This document shows positions 5,897 through 13,988 of a stretch of 15,775 nt of DNA, one piece after another. The notes beneath the pieces were generated by a model, which saw only the letters and a program-made list of their open reading frames with translations, had not been told where the DNA came from and made no database searches. Position numbers and translations under genes: made by a program. Source of the DNA: Candidatus Nomurabacteria bacterium (GTDB taxonomy: Bacteria; Patescibacteriota; Minisyncoccia; Phycocordibacterales; UBA9973); the NCBI GenBank assembly GCA_023267515.1, contig JAHFNF010000013.1, forward strand, positions 1 through 15,775, read 5' to 3'. Positions within the stretch are counted from its first letter, which is position 1, and the number at the start of each line of letters is the position of its first letter.

Positions 5897-8149
5897 TTAT
5901 GTCTTAGTTACTATTTTCGTAGCTGTACCAGGGGTAGGATTGGAATTAGTAGCGGTAGCGGTAAGCGTATGCGTACTGCCGACTGGTAATTGTTTTACAT
6001 TCCAATTGTAGGTGCAACTGGTTGCAGAGTTACAAGTCTTTTTTGGAGCACCGTCAACTGAAAGACTAATTGAACTTGATAAAGTAGCAGTTGCGGTGAA
6101 GTTCACTTTTGTTCCAGAAACAGTAGTCCCGGCCGGGCTAGTAATAGTAACAGTAGGGGTAGCAGCGACAACGTTAGCGACTGTAACATTCGCTATATTT
6201 GAGGTCGCATTGTTTCCAATGGTGTCAAACGCTTTGGCAGTAAGAGCATAGCTCCCATTGTCTGATGAGGTTGTATTCCAAGCATAAGAGTAAGGAGATG
6301 TGGTGTCAGAGTTAAGAAGCGTTGTGCCTTTATAGAAATCAACGTGCGCAATGCCACTGGCATCACTAGCGGTAGCAGTAAGCGTGATCGTACCAGAAAC
6401 ATTAGCACCATTTAACGGAGCAGTGAGTGAGACAGTCGGCGGAGTGGTATCAGTCGTAGATGCATTGTTTACTGTAACAGTTAAAGGACTTGAAGTGGCA
6501 AAGTTTCCGGCGGCGTCAAAGGCCTTGGCGGTGATTGCATAGGTGCCATTTGGCACTCCGGAGGTATCCCAGTTATAAGAGAAAGGATCGTTCACAACCA
6601 TATCAGCAATATAGGTGCTGTCGCGGTATAGTTTTACCGAAGTCACGCCGACCTCATCATAGGCTGAGACAAAGAAGGACACAATTCCAACTGTGGGCCA
6701 GCCGGCCGGTGGATAAGTGATTGAAACAGAAAATGGAGGGGTATTGTCAGTTGGTAATGTCGGAGCTGGAACACCTGTCGCTTCAAGCGCGATAAACTTG
6801 CCAGTGGTATTAACTGAATCAATAATATAAACTCGGTTACCGACAATCACTGGGCTATAAGGAGTTCCGACTAAGGATGCCGGACGTCCTGACCAAAGTA
6901 TCGTCCCATCAGTCAAAGAAAGAACATAGATATTTGTAGTACCAGTAACTACCACTGTGTTACTACTTAGGGCTATCGCTGCTACTGAGTCTGCATAAGA
7001 AGAAGAAATTGGGAGTGGAGTATTCCAGAGTGGAGCGCCAGTCGTAGAATTATAAGCAAATATACCCTGAGTGGTTGCTAAGAGAACCATTCCAGGAGCA
7101 AGTAATGGCCCTTGGTCTACTGTCCCTTGGGCGGGAACAGTCCAAGCGACAGAGCCGTCAGTCTTATTGCGAGCCACCAAAGCATTCTCTATTGAATACA
7201 GATAATTGTCATTGACGCTGATTGAGTTGGTCGGACTAGCTGGCACAAACCAGGTCTGACTACCAGTATCTGGATTAAAAGCTGTAATCCCAGACTCCCA
7301 TGGCCAAGTTGCATCTACTATATGATTAAATGACCTTGCCCAATATAAAGTATTGTCATCAAGTGCCAATGCTCCGCGTAGCGCGTCACTATAACCACTC
7401 CAAGTATTGCCACCAGTTGGGGGATTCCAAGGATAAGAGTGCTTCCAGAAAGGCGTCCAAACAGGGATATTGCCATTGTAATTTCTTCCAAGAGGAATAG
7501 CCGCGATAAATATCCTGTCGCCATGCCAGTCAAAATCATTTACGGTATATACTCTGCTTCGGCTTATGTCAGGAACAATATTCCCCCACCAGTCGCCGCC
7601 CTGTGTAGCGCTTCCACCTCCTAGATAGTTGTATCTATTGAATCCATCATCTGATACAAACGCCCCACCTGCTATCTTTGCTGGAACCGATCCTTGCCAA
7701 GCATCAAAACCTTCAAGGTTTTGCCATTCACTTACCCCAGAAAGAGAAACTTGATTCATCATCCCCAACTTATGGGTATTGCTAGAAACTTTCAATGGAT
7801 AATAAAAATGAATTTTATCTAAGTCTGCTATTACTCTTGGTCTGCTATTTGCCACAAACACAAAGCCAGAAGGCGGAGTCGGAGGAACATAGGTGAATAT
7901 TTCTTGGAGCGCACCGGGAATACAGCCACCGGAAGCATAAGTTCTCTCTGCGTCGTGACCAATGGTAGTCCAACCGTCTGCACCTATGCTGTTGCCAGTA
8001 TTTGGGCAATTCGGCAACGCCTGTGCTTTTTGCTGGCTAATATTCGTCCCTTTGTTATTTTTTACGAGCAAAGCTATTCCGCCCGCAAGCGCTAATAAAA
8101 CTAAGACTGCGACTGCTGTTTTCTTATTCATATTTTTTTGATTATCCAT
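5897..8149 (-). CDS. Membrane-anchored PQQ-like beta-propeller protein with three Ig-like repeats
   Basis: A 750-residue exported protein. It begins with the shared leader MDNQKNMNKKT and a hydrophobic segment (about 12-30) with no lipobox or clear cleavage site, so it probably stays membrane-anchored. Residues about 55-457 form a beta-propeller of the PQQ/BamB-like type. Blade signatures include GITAFNPDTGSQTWFVP (287-303), ALVARNKTDGSVAWTVP (323-339), GIFAYNSTTGAPLWNTP (362-378) and NIYVLSLTDGTILWSGR (406-422). Three Ig-like domains of the Big_7-like type follow at about 468-562, 566-659 and 663-748. The first two are clear repeats, sharing TPP-V, YxWxT, NGxYAxTAKAFD and GNxATS. The third is closer to an Ig module of the 880-residue protein (KTCN, CxYxWNV). 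Cysteines are paired (C48/C76, C706/C712). It is probably an adhesin or ligand-binding surface protein. Enzyme activity is not indicated. It has its own promoter (8178-8206) and terminator. Confidence 0.9.
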   Translation of the reverse strand: MDNQKNMNKKTAVAVLVLLALAGGIALLVKNNKGTNISQQKAQALPNCPNTGNSIGADGWTTIGHDAERTYASGGCIPGALQEIFTYVPPTPPSGFVFVANSRPRVIADLDKIHFYYPLKVSSNTHKLGMMNQVSLSGVSEWQNLEGFDAWQGSVPAKIAGGAFVSDDGFNRYNYLGGGSATQGGDWWGNIVPDISRSRVYTVNDFDWHGDRIFIAAIPLGRNYNGNIPVWTPFWKHSYPWNPPTGGNTWSGYSDALRGALALDDNTLYWARSFNHIVDATWPWESGITAFNPDTGSQTWFVPASPTNSISVNDNYLYSIENALVARNKTDGSVAWTVPAQGTVDQGPLLAPGMVLLATTQGIFAYNSTTGAPLWNTPLPISSSYADSVAAIALSSNTVVVTGTTNIYVLSLTDGTILWSGRPASLVGTPYSPVIVGNRVYIIDSVNTTGKFIALEATGVPAPTLPTDNTPPFSVSITYPPAGWPTVGIVSFFVSAYDEVGVTSVKLYRDSTYIADMVVNDPFSYNWDTSGVPNGTYAITAKAFDAAGNFATSSPLTVTVNNASTTDTTPPTVSLTAPLNGANVSGTITLTATASDASGIAHVDFYKGTTLLNSDTTSPYSYAWNTTSSDNGSYALTAKAFDTIGNNATSNIANVTVANVVAATPTVTITSPAGTTVSGTKVNFTATATLSSSISLSVDGAPKKTCNSATSCTYNWNVKQLPVGSTHTLTATATNSNPTPGTATKIVTKT

Positions 8150-8177
8150 TAATTTCTGAGGTTATTTTAATTATTTA

Positions 8178-8206
8178 ATTGTATAAAACTGAAAGCGAGA
8201 TGTCAA
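8178..8206 (-). promoter_or_regulatory. Sigma70 promoter of the 750-residue propeller gene
   Basis: Minus strand TTGACA (8206-8201), a 17-bp spacer and TACAAT (8183-8178). It begins 5 bases after the stop codon of the preceding gene with no terminator between. The predicted leader is about 22 bases without a Shine-Dalgarno site. It shares much sequence with the promoter at 12653-12681. Confidence 0.88.
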
Positions 8207-8211
8207 AAATA

Positions 8212-9963
8212 CTACGGCTGACAGACATCAAGATTAATTACACCAAGCGTTTCAGCGGTGCCGTTCCAAACATAGTTATTAGGCGGAGTGCCTGTTTGCC
8301 AATGAGTAGTAAATTGCCAGTTGGAAATCGCCGGATTAGTGAGCGGAGTATTAAGCCAATCGTTGGAATGTACTCCTAGTGGAGGGGTCAAACCTGATTG
8401 GAAATTCATTCCATTAGCAATCATGGCATTTTCTACATAGACCAAAAGTGTATGGTAATCACTAAATTGTATTGGAGTGCTGTTGATAATAGTGAACGGA
8501 GAGCCGTTAACCACCATAGTGAAATTACGAACCTTCAAAGGATGCGGGACCAGTAAGAGACTGTTTAGGGGTTGGACTCCCATTGTATACCAATAGGTGC
8601 TTTCGCCTGGAAGCACTCCTGGATTTACTGTAACGTGGCCCAAGAAATTGCAAGTTGGAGCCGGAGGGGTATCGCGATAAGTGACAAATTCTGCCCAGAT
8701 AGTATTGCTATTATTAAGACTACTTGCTAAAAAGTTTAAAGTAAAAGAAGTAATGTTATTTGAAATAATAGTACTAATATCAGAAAGTGCATCTGCCGCA
8801 TTCATAGTCCAGTTATTATTATCATCACTCAAAGCAGTAAGCGTATTGTTTGAATAAGAAAAACTTCCGAGCGGTCCGCCACAATATCCAGAATTTGCAT
8901 CAGGGCTCCAAAGAGTTCCGAGAGTTGTCGTAGTATTTAATTTTACCACTTCACTGTCGATAGTGTTGTTACAAAAATAACTTGCCATTAATGAGAGAGC
9001 GACTGGTGTTGTGTTTGAAATGGGCTGAGTAAAGTTCAGAGTGTGATTAAGCGTTTGACCAGAATCAAGCCCATTTATAAAAATTGCTGAATGAACTAAG
9101 GGTAAAGAAGGCTTACTAAACGCGACATATAGGGAAAAATCTTCATAACGATTTGAAGGAAAGTTAGGACCTAATTGGCCGGGAACAAATAAACTATAGC
9201 TATTTACAGCGGGATTAATACTGGATGTCACATCAATAGCATGAACACCGGAGTTACCACCGTAGGGGGTTTGAAACGTCGGACTTATTTGATTTGAAGA
9301 GTTAAAAGTATAGTTGCTACTTCCAGAAAGCGTAGGAGAAAGCGTGACAGTAAAAGGAGAACATGATCCATAACGTCCCGCAAAAAGATATGCTTTAAGG
9401 ATAGTACTTCCAGCAGGAATATTTAATGTAAACGTCCCGGTACTGTTTAAGTTTGAGTATGCATTTGGTGAATACCCCCCTACTGTTACGCCACCATTAA
9501 ACGATGCTGGTTCATAAAAACGGAGTGCGCCACCTGCTGGTACAGGTATTGTAGAAATTGGACACGGTATAGAGCTTCCAGAAACTGAGATATTAACTGT
9601 AGCGCTAGTACTGTTGCCCGCACTGTTGTAAGCACTAAGAGTATAGGTAATACTGTATGCGAGTGGCCCAGTAGGTGTACTCCCCGCACCAACAGGAGTC
9701 ACAGAACCAATGATTGGCATAATTTGAGCACTGACACAGCTGGCATTCGTCGTCCAAGAAAGGGTGGACGAGCCACCATATATCACTGAAGTAGGATTGG
9801 CAGTAAAACTAGTAATGTTGCACGGCGGGATCGCTGTCTGAGTATCCGGAGACAAACCACCTAAAAAATTTTTATTTCCAAGAACAACCAGAACGAGAAC
9901 CAAAATTATGAAGGGAACAATGACAACAATGGTTTTTTTATTCATATCTTTTTGGTTGTCCAT
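8212..9963 (-). CDS. Membrane-anchored surface protein: Ig-like domain plus unrecognised beta-rich domain (paralogue of the 541-residue protein)
   Basis: A 583-residue protein. The frame opens one codon earlier with TTG (9966), but the ATG at 9963 is chosen because it reproduces the MDNQK-MNKKT leader of two neighbours. A long hydrophobic anchor (about 12-29) follows. Residues 48-127 are an Ig-like domain (CNITSFTANPTSV, GGSSTLSWTTNASC). Residues about 133-430 are a domain I cannot name, shared with the 541-residue protein: SFNGGVTVGGYSPNAY, PAGSTILKAYLFAGR, SPTFQTPY, HAIDVTSSI, SYSLFVPGQ, NHTLNF, ALSDD and IWAEFVTY. It resembles a jelly-roll beta-sandwich, with faint similarity to archaeal DUF3344-type surface domains, which is inference. 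The last 145 residues (439-583) replace the FN3 domain of the paralogue with an unrecognised segment. Cysteines are C48/C76, C134, C201, C331, C361, C438 and C581. It lies 17 bases after the 880-residue gene and has no promoter of its own. Confidence 0.87.
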   Translation of the reverse strand: MDNQKDMNKKTIVVIVPFIILVLVLVVLGNKNFLGGLSPDTQTAIPPCNITSFTANPTSVIYGGSSTLSWTTNASCVSAQIMPIIGSVTPVGAGSTPTGPLAYSITYTLSAYNSAGNSTSATVNISVSGSSIPCPISTIPVPAGGALRFYEPASFNGGVTVGGYSPNAYSNLNSTGTFTLNIPAGSTILKAYLFAGRYGSCSPFTVTLSPTLSGSSNYTFNSSNQISPTFQTPYGGNSGVHAIDVTSSINPAVNSYSLFVPGQLGPNFPSNRYEDFSLYVAFSKPSLPLVHSAIFINGLDSGQTLNHTLNFTQPISNTTPVALSLMASYFCNNTIDSEVVKLNTTTTLGTLWSPDANSGYCGGPLGSFSYSNNTLTALSDDNNNWTMNAADALSDISTIISNNITSFTLNFLASSLNNSNTIWAEFVTYRDTPPAPTCNFLGHVTVNPGVLPGESTYWYTMGVQPLNSLLLVPHPLKVRNFTMVVNGSPFTIINSTPIQFSDYHTLLVYVENAMIANGMNFQSGLTPPLGVHSNDWLNTPLTNPAISNWQFTTHWQTGTPPNNYVWNGTAETLGVINLDVCQP

Positions 9964-9980
9964 CAAAATACTAATTAGTC

Positions 9981-12623
9981 CTAATTACTTACTGTAACAT
10001 TTTTTGGAGACAAGTTGGAGGTCAGACCGGCTGCATCGCGAGCAAGGGCGGTAATAATGTGAGCGCCGTTGGTGGTAGTGGTTGTGTTCCAATTCATATC
10101 ATAGTAGCCCGAGGTAGGTACTGTAATTTCTGGTCCAAGATCATTACCATCCAATTTAACTTGTACTCCAACAACCCCGAAATTATCTGATGCATAGACG
10201 TGAATAAGAACAGAAGTGCCAGAAACGGTAGAATTATTTGTCGGAAGTAAAATGGAAACAATCGGTGGGCTAATGTCATTGGTGTTAACTGGGAGAGTCG
10301 TTACACTTATTGTATTACTTGATGCTGATGAGTTATTGGCCGCGTCTCTCGCTTTCACAAAAAATGTGTAAGTAGTTGATGGGGAAAGGCCTACCCCGAT
10401 TGTAGTATTGGTAGTAGATGTTTGCAATACAGAATTTTTGTAAATATCATAGCCGACAACTCCGACATTATCAGTAGAAGCAGTCCAGCTGAGTGTAGCT
10501 CCACTTGAAGTAATATTTGATGCGGTTAGGTTCGTCGGAGCAGACGGTGGAGTAATGTCAGAAGGGGCAACAACTCCCTTTACTACTGCTTTTGTAACAG
10601 TTGTTGAAAGATTTTGAGAGTTCGTCCCCACTGCTTTTAAGATGTGGTTGCCAACGGCGACACTGTTGCTATTTACATTCCAAGTATAAGAGCAAGTGGC
10701 TTTATTATTGCAGGTTTTTACGAGTACATTATCAATGTAAAGTTTAATATTGCTGAGCGAAGTGGTAGCCGTAGCGGTAAACTTTGTTGAACCAGAAACA
10801 TTCATTCCGTCTGGGCCCACCGGACTGGTTATAGAAATAGAAGGAGCATTTGGGTTTACGGCAGGATAGTTCACATGATTCCACCACGTTCCTGAATTGC
10901 TATCACTTTTAGCGTACTCTTGTATCGTCCAAAGTGAGCCGTCACTCGGATCAAGAGCTGTTCCACTATAATCCCCCCATCTATTTCCGTGAGTGTAGGT
11001 TGCCTCCCCAATATGACCGATTGTTACTGGTGAAATCATATTTACTGGATCCGTTGTTTTTCTACCGACGTAACAGGTACTGAGGTACGTCGTGGCTGAT
11101 GAACAGCTAAAACCAAGAAGCATATCGCCAAGTGAATTGATAGCAATTGAGGGATCAATGTAAAACGTAGGATTAGTGGAAGAGTGATCTTCCACTGTGC
11201 CATTTTGGACTACTGATGGAACAGTAGTTAGGTTGCCAAGTTGAACCCAATAAACTGAGGTGTGTGAAGGTGTGGCATTTGAGCCGACGCTAAATGTCGC
11301 AAAAATTGATCCATTTTTAAATACCGCCTGAGCCCAGCCGTCATTTGGGTCAACCGGTATCCCTCCTAACTGTGGAGCAGCTGTTCCACCAGGAAAATAA
11401 GAATTAGCATTGGGAGGTGGTACTCTACCAAGCAAGCTCCAAATAGGAGTATCAACACTGCCACTTATTTTAGAAACATTAATGCAGACACTGGAAGAAC
11501 TAAAAAGTTGGTTTCCCCCACATCCATAACCCCATAATTCTAGAGAAACAAAATAAAGGTTTGAGTCAAGACTTGTAGAGTAAGCTGGAAACATATGATA
11601 CTGGCCACATATACCAACAGTATCGCAAAGCTCATTGTTATTAGCATCATACTGATGATAATCAATATCAAAAGAATTTGGTGTTAATGGTAGCCCAGCA
11701 AAAGCATCCGACTTTTTTACTGTCATAATCTTTGATATTTTTTCTTGATCCACTAAGCTATAATCAGCAGAAATAGTGATCCACGACTGATTGGCTCCAA
11801 CTTGCGGTAGATCCATATAATCCTGAGTGCCGATTGAGGATGGGGGAACACCATCTAGTGAATAAAGATACCAGTTGCCAGTCGGATCATTTGTGGCAGA
11901 AACAGCTAATAAAAGCATATGGGGCGCGGTGCTTGAAGCACTGCAATTACCCAGCGTGGTCATAATAAATCTTCCATCATAAAAAATAATTCTGGAATCA
12001 CAGTGATAGGTGGAAGAAATAGAAGACCAAAATGTTTGTTGGCTTACGCCGCTAATCATTGCACCAGTACTTTTGTTTTGAACGAAAATTGAACTATTAA
12101 CCACTGTCACTACGTGGTTGGGCCCTACTGCGCCATTTGAATCAGGAATATTTACTCCAGTATTTATACCGGCAAAGCCTGATATTGAGGTAGGGGGTAG
12201 AGGCGCAGACTGAGCGAGAGCAACCATAGGACTAAAAGAATTTATGGATAGATTTAAATCTTTTGAATTCATATCAAGCTCTTTACTGCCTCCACCACGG
12301 TGCAAGCTCTGCTCTGTTTCATGGATTTTTTCCATTCGTATTTCATCCTTCTGTTCTGCCTCCTCAGATTCAACCCCCGGTCCAGCTTCGGCTAGTTCTG
12401 CCTTTGATTGATGTTTCAGACTCTTCATCGTAACTACCGCGGATTTTACTTGCGCTCCCTTAACACCAGATAATGAACGGGACTTACTGGCTACCTGCGA
12501 CACAATAGAAGATGCTTGTTGATTTTTATTAATTGAAACCACCAGCGCTACAATACCAGCAAGTACTACGAGAACTAAAACTGCACCGATTGTTTTTTTA
12601 TTCATATTTTTTTGGTTATCCAT
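9981..12623 (-). CDS. Large membrane-anchored surface protein: propeller-like domain, Ig-like, FN3, Ig-like
   Basis: An 880-residue exported protein. It has the shared leader MDNQKNMNKKT and a hydrophobic anchor (about 12-31), then a charged, helix-prone stretch (about 60-115, rich in E/K) that could act as a stalk. Residues about 145-588 resemble secreted sialidase-like beta-propeller proteins, with PDSNGAVGPNHVVTVVN (160-176) and NRWGDYSGTALDPSDGSLW (547-565), a motif common in that loose group. The Asp-box repeats of true sialidases are not evident, so no activity is assigned. C-terminal modules: Ig-like (about 594-682, with KTCNNKATCSYTWNV), FN3 (about 690-777, SAPTNLTASNITSSGATLSW) and Big_7-like Ig (about 784-879). 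Cysteines come mostly in near pairs: 208/227, 333/339, 368/380, 507/517, 638/644. Likely role is adhesion or glycan/protein binding. A consensus promoter at 12653-12681 drives it together with the 583-residue gene. Confidence 0.88.
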   Translation of the reverse strand: MDNQKNMNKKTIGAVLVLVVLAGIVALVVSINKNQQASSIVSQVASKSRSLSGVKGAQVKSAVVTMKSLKHQSKAELAEAGPGVESEEAEQKDEIRMEKIHETEQSLHRGGGSKELDMNSKDLNLSINSFSPMVALAQSAPLPPTSISGFAGINTGVNIPDSNGAVGPNHVVTVVNSSIFVQNKSTGAMISGVSQQTFWSSISSTYHCDSRIIFYDGRFIMTTLGNCSASSTAPHMLLLAVSATNDPTGNWYLYSLDGVPPSSIGTQDYMDLPQVGANQSWITISADYSLVDQEKISKIMTVKKSDAFAGLPLTPNSFDIDYHQYDANNNELCDTVGICGQYHMFPAYSTSLDSNLYFVSLELWGYGCGGNQLFSSSSVCINVSKISGSVDTPIWSLLGRVPPPNANSYFPGGTAAPQLGGIPVDPNDGWAQAVFKNGSIFATFSVGSNATPSHTSVYWVQLGNLTTVPSVVQNGTVEDHSSTNPTFYIDPSIAINSLGDMLLGFSCSSATTYLSTCYVGRKTTDPVNMISPVTIGHIGEATYTHGNRWGDYSGTALDPSDGSLWTIQEYAKSDSNSGTWWNHVNYPAVNPNAPSISITSPVGPDGMNVSGSTKFTATATTSLSNIKLYIDNVLVKTCNNKATCSYTWNVNSNSVAVGNHILKAVGTNSQNLSTTVTKAVVKGVVAPSDITPPSAPTNLTASNITSSGATLSWTASTDNVGVVGYDIYKNSVLQTSTTNTTIGVGLSPSTTYTFFVKARDAANNSSASSNTISVTTLPVNTNDISPPIVSILLPTNNSTVSGTSVLIHVYASDNFGVVGVQVKLDGNDLGPEITVPTSGYYDMNWNTTTTTNGAHIITALARDAAGLTSNLSPKNVTVSN

Positions 12624-12652
12624 AAATTGAAGGCTTGATTTTTAATGCTGTA

Positions 12653-12681
12653 ATTATATAAAACGCAGAGTAGTATGTCAA
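12653..12681 (-). promoter_or_regulatory. Consensus sigma70 promoter of the 880/583-residue operon
   Basis: Minus strand TTGACA (12681-12676), a 17-bp spacer and TATAAT (12658-12653), a full match to the consensus in both hexamers. The first bases of the -35 are also the end of the T-tract of the preceding terminator. The predicted leader is about 23 bases with no Shine-Dalgarno site. This should be the strongest promoter in the window. Confidence 0.93.
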
Positions 12682-12684
12682 AAA

Positions 12685-12715
12685 AACAAAAACTCCCCTT
12701 TTGGGAGTTTTTGTT
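12685..12715 (-). terminator. Intrinsic terminator of the sedolisin gene
   Basis: A perfect 13-bp inverted repeat (AACAAAAACTCCC at 12685-12697, complement at 12703-12715) with a 5-base loop. On the minus strand it ends in GTTTTTGTTTTTTT. It starts 17 bases after the sedolisin stop codon. Confidence 0.93.
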
Positions 12716-12732
12716 GAGTATTTCAAGATATA

Positions 12733-13980
12733 TTAGAGTAGTGAGGAATTTTTTGGCGTTCCGAATCCAGTCGGTCCATCAAAGCCAGTAATAGCTGTGC
12801 AAAGATATGAATTCCCACAAGAGCCATTGGAACCACTGATAATATCGTGAGTGTTGGCAGAATTGGTATTGCTGTAAGGAAGTGAAGCGGCCACGGTAAA
12901 GGACGGAATAGCAGGAGCAAGAGCAAATGCACCGACAATGATTGGCGCTGCAAGACTTGTGCCACCAACTGTATACCAACTGTTTCCACTTTTAATTGCT
13001 GCGCCAGTGGCCGGGTTGGCAACCGCTGAGACATCCGCCACAGTTCTCATAGAACATTGTGAATCTGTCTGCCAAGCTGGTTTTGATTCGTAAGCAGAAC
13101 ATCCGCTGCCAGATCCACTCCACGCTGTCTCACCAACATAACTGCCATTTCCAGAAAAATTTAAGGTAGTTCCACCGACTGCGGTCACAAAATTGGAAGC
13201 GGCAGGATATTGCACACCGTAGCCGTTGTCTCCTGAGGAGAAAACAATAGCGACGCCAGGATGATTTAAATGAGGATTGTAATTAGCTTCAGTATAAAAT
13301 TCACTAAGTCCCCAAGAAGCGTTAACTACGTTAGCGCCTTGTGCGACTGCTTGATCAATAGTCATCATCATATTATCTAATCCATTGTCATTTGCTTCAA
13401 CAAAAAGAATGGAGCAATTTTGACACATAGCGTGCGCAACCTCCGCATCCATAGAACCTTCAAGATTCCAGTTTGGATTACTTTGAGGAAAAGTCGTTCC
13501 ACCATTCTGATCTGTTTTCTTAAAACATGGTACTGCGGAAGACCCGATAGGACCGACGCAAGCCGGAAGAGTCGGGATACTGAATTGCTGACTATAAGCA
13601 TTCAAGTCCGTTAAAATAGTAGGGTTATCATAAGCAATAGAGATAGCGATAATTTTACTTGTAGATGTAGTAGTCTGACTTCCGTAAGCAATGTGGAATT
13701 TGGCAGGAGTTAAACCGTTTATCCCCTTCTTTGGAGCGCCATTGGCCCCGACCACAATACGTGAGTGACAACGAACAGTATCTTCGCTTTCTTGTCCTGG
13801 GCAGACTGGCTTGTGCGATAGACCAAAATCTGACCCGAGGTCTTGGGCCAACTCTGAATTACCGCCTGTATTTCCATGCTCTTCATCTGCTAATACGTTT
13901 TTGACATTAACTACTGAAAAAGCAAAAATAACCATTATTGATAAGACTCCTGCGAGAACTTTTTTATATATATTCTTCAT
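12733..13980 (-). CDS. Secreted sedolisin-family (S53) serine-carboxyl peptidase lacking the usual propeptide
   Basis: A 415-residue predicted secreted endopeptidase. A signal peptide (1-31, ending NVLA before DEEHG) is followed by only about 55 residues and then GLTPAKFHIAYG (89-100), which matches the start of the mature sedolisin domain. Catalytic residues of the family are visible: Glu174 and Asp178 in LEGSMDAEVA (E-x3-D), oxyanion Asp251 in SSGDNG, and nucleophile Ser342 in VGGTSLAAP. The C-terminal calcium site pattern is present (DI at 379-380, GFDGPTGFG at 399-407). These features distinguish it from subtilisins (S8), which share the GTSxAAP motif. Ten cysteines lie in five close pairs (60/71, 141/152, 186/189, 294/309, 388/394). 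The pro-kumamolisin activation domain of about 180 residues is absent. Known sedolisins act at acidic pH. Transcribed alone from a promoter overlapping the preceding gene's stop, and closed by the terminator at 12685-12715. Confidence 0.92.
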   Translation of the reverse strand: MKNIYKKVLAGVLSIMVIFAFSVVNVKNVLADEEHGNTGGNSELAQDLGSDFGLSHKPVCPGQESEDTVRCHSRIVVGANGAPKKGINGLTPAKFHIAYGSQTTTSTSKIIAISIAYDNPTILTDLNAYSQQFSIPTLPACVGPIGSSAVPCFKKTDQNGGTTFPQSNPNWNLEGSMDAEVAHAMCQNCSILFVEANDNGLDNMMMTIDQAVAQGANVVNASWGLSEFYTEANYNPHLNHPGVAIVFSSGDNGYGVQYPAASNFVTAVGGTTLNFSGNGSYVGETAWSGSGSGCSAYESKPAWQTDSQCSMRTVADVSAVANPATGAAIKSGNSWYTVGGTSLAAPIIVGAFALAPAIPSFTVAASLPYSNTNSANTHDIISGSNGSCGNSYLCTAITGFDGPTGFGTPKNSSLL

Positions 13981-13988
13981 ATCTTTCT

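Noticed and set aside
6000..6720. Ig-domain repeats in the propeller gene as a DNA tandem repeat or CRISPR-like array
   Set aside because: The repetition is at protein level with divergent codons and units of about 95 residues. There are no identical short DNA repeats with spacers.
7318..7539. Small minus-strand frames inside the large surface-protein genes
   Set aside because: They lie in alternative frames of well-supported genes with clear domain structure and have low-complexity products.
5897..8149. PQQ-dependent dehydrogenase or BamB identity for the 750-residue protein
   Set aside because: The blade repeats are PQQ-like, but no quinone- or metal-binding residues were recognised, there is no lipobox, and the three C-terminal Ig domains do not occur in BamB.
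9964..9966. TTG as the start codon of the 583-residue protein, giving MMDNQK
   Set aside because: The next codon is ATG and yields exactly the MDNQK-MNKKT leader found on two neighbours, so the ATG at 9963 is preferred.
9967..9990. Short repeat CTAATTA around 9971-9987 as an attachment site or operator
   Set aside because: It is a short AT-rich repeat in a 17-base intergenic gap, with no mobile gene nearby, and could arise by chance.
10980..12190. Sialidase activity of the 880-residue protein
   Set aside because: The domain only loosely resembles sialidase-like propellers. Asp-box repeats and the arginine triad could not be identified, so no enzymatic function is claimed.
12733..13980. Subtilisin (S8) assignment of the protease
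   Set aside because: The GTSxAAP motif is shared, but the E-x3-D motif, SSGDNG and the C-terminal calcium pattern are those of sedolisins, and no subtilisin Asp/His motifs (DTG, HGT) are present.
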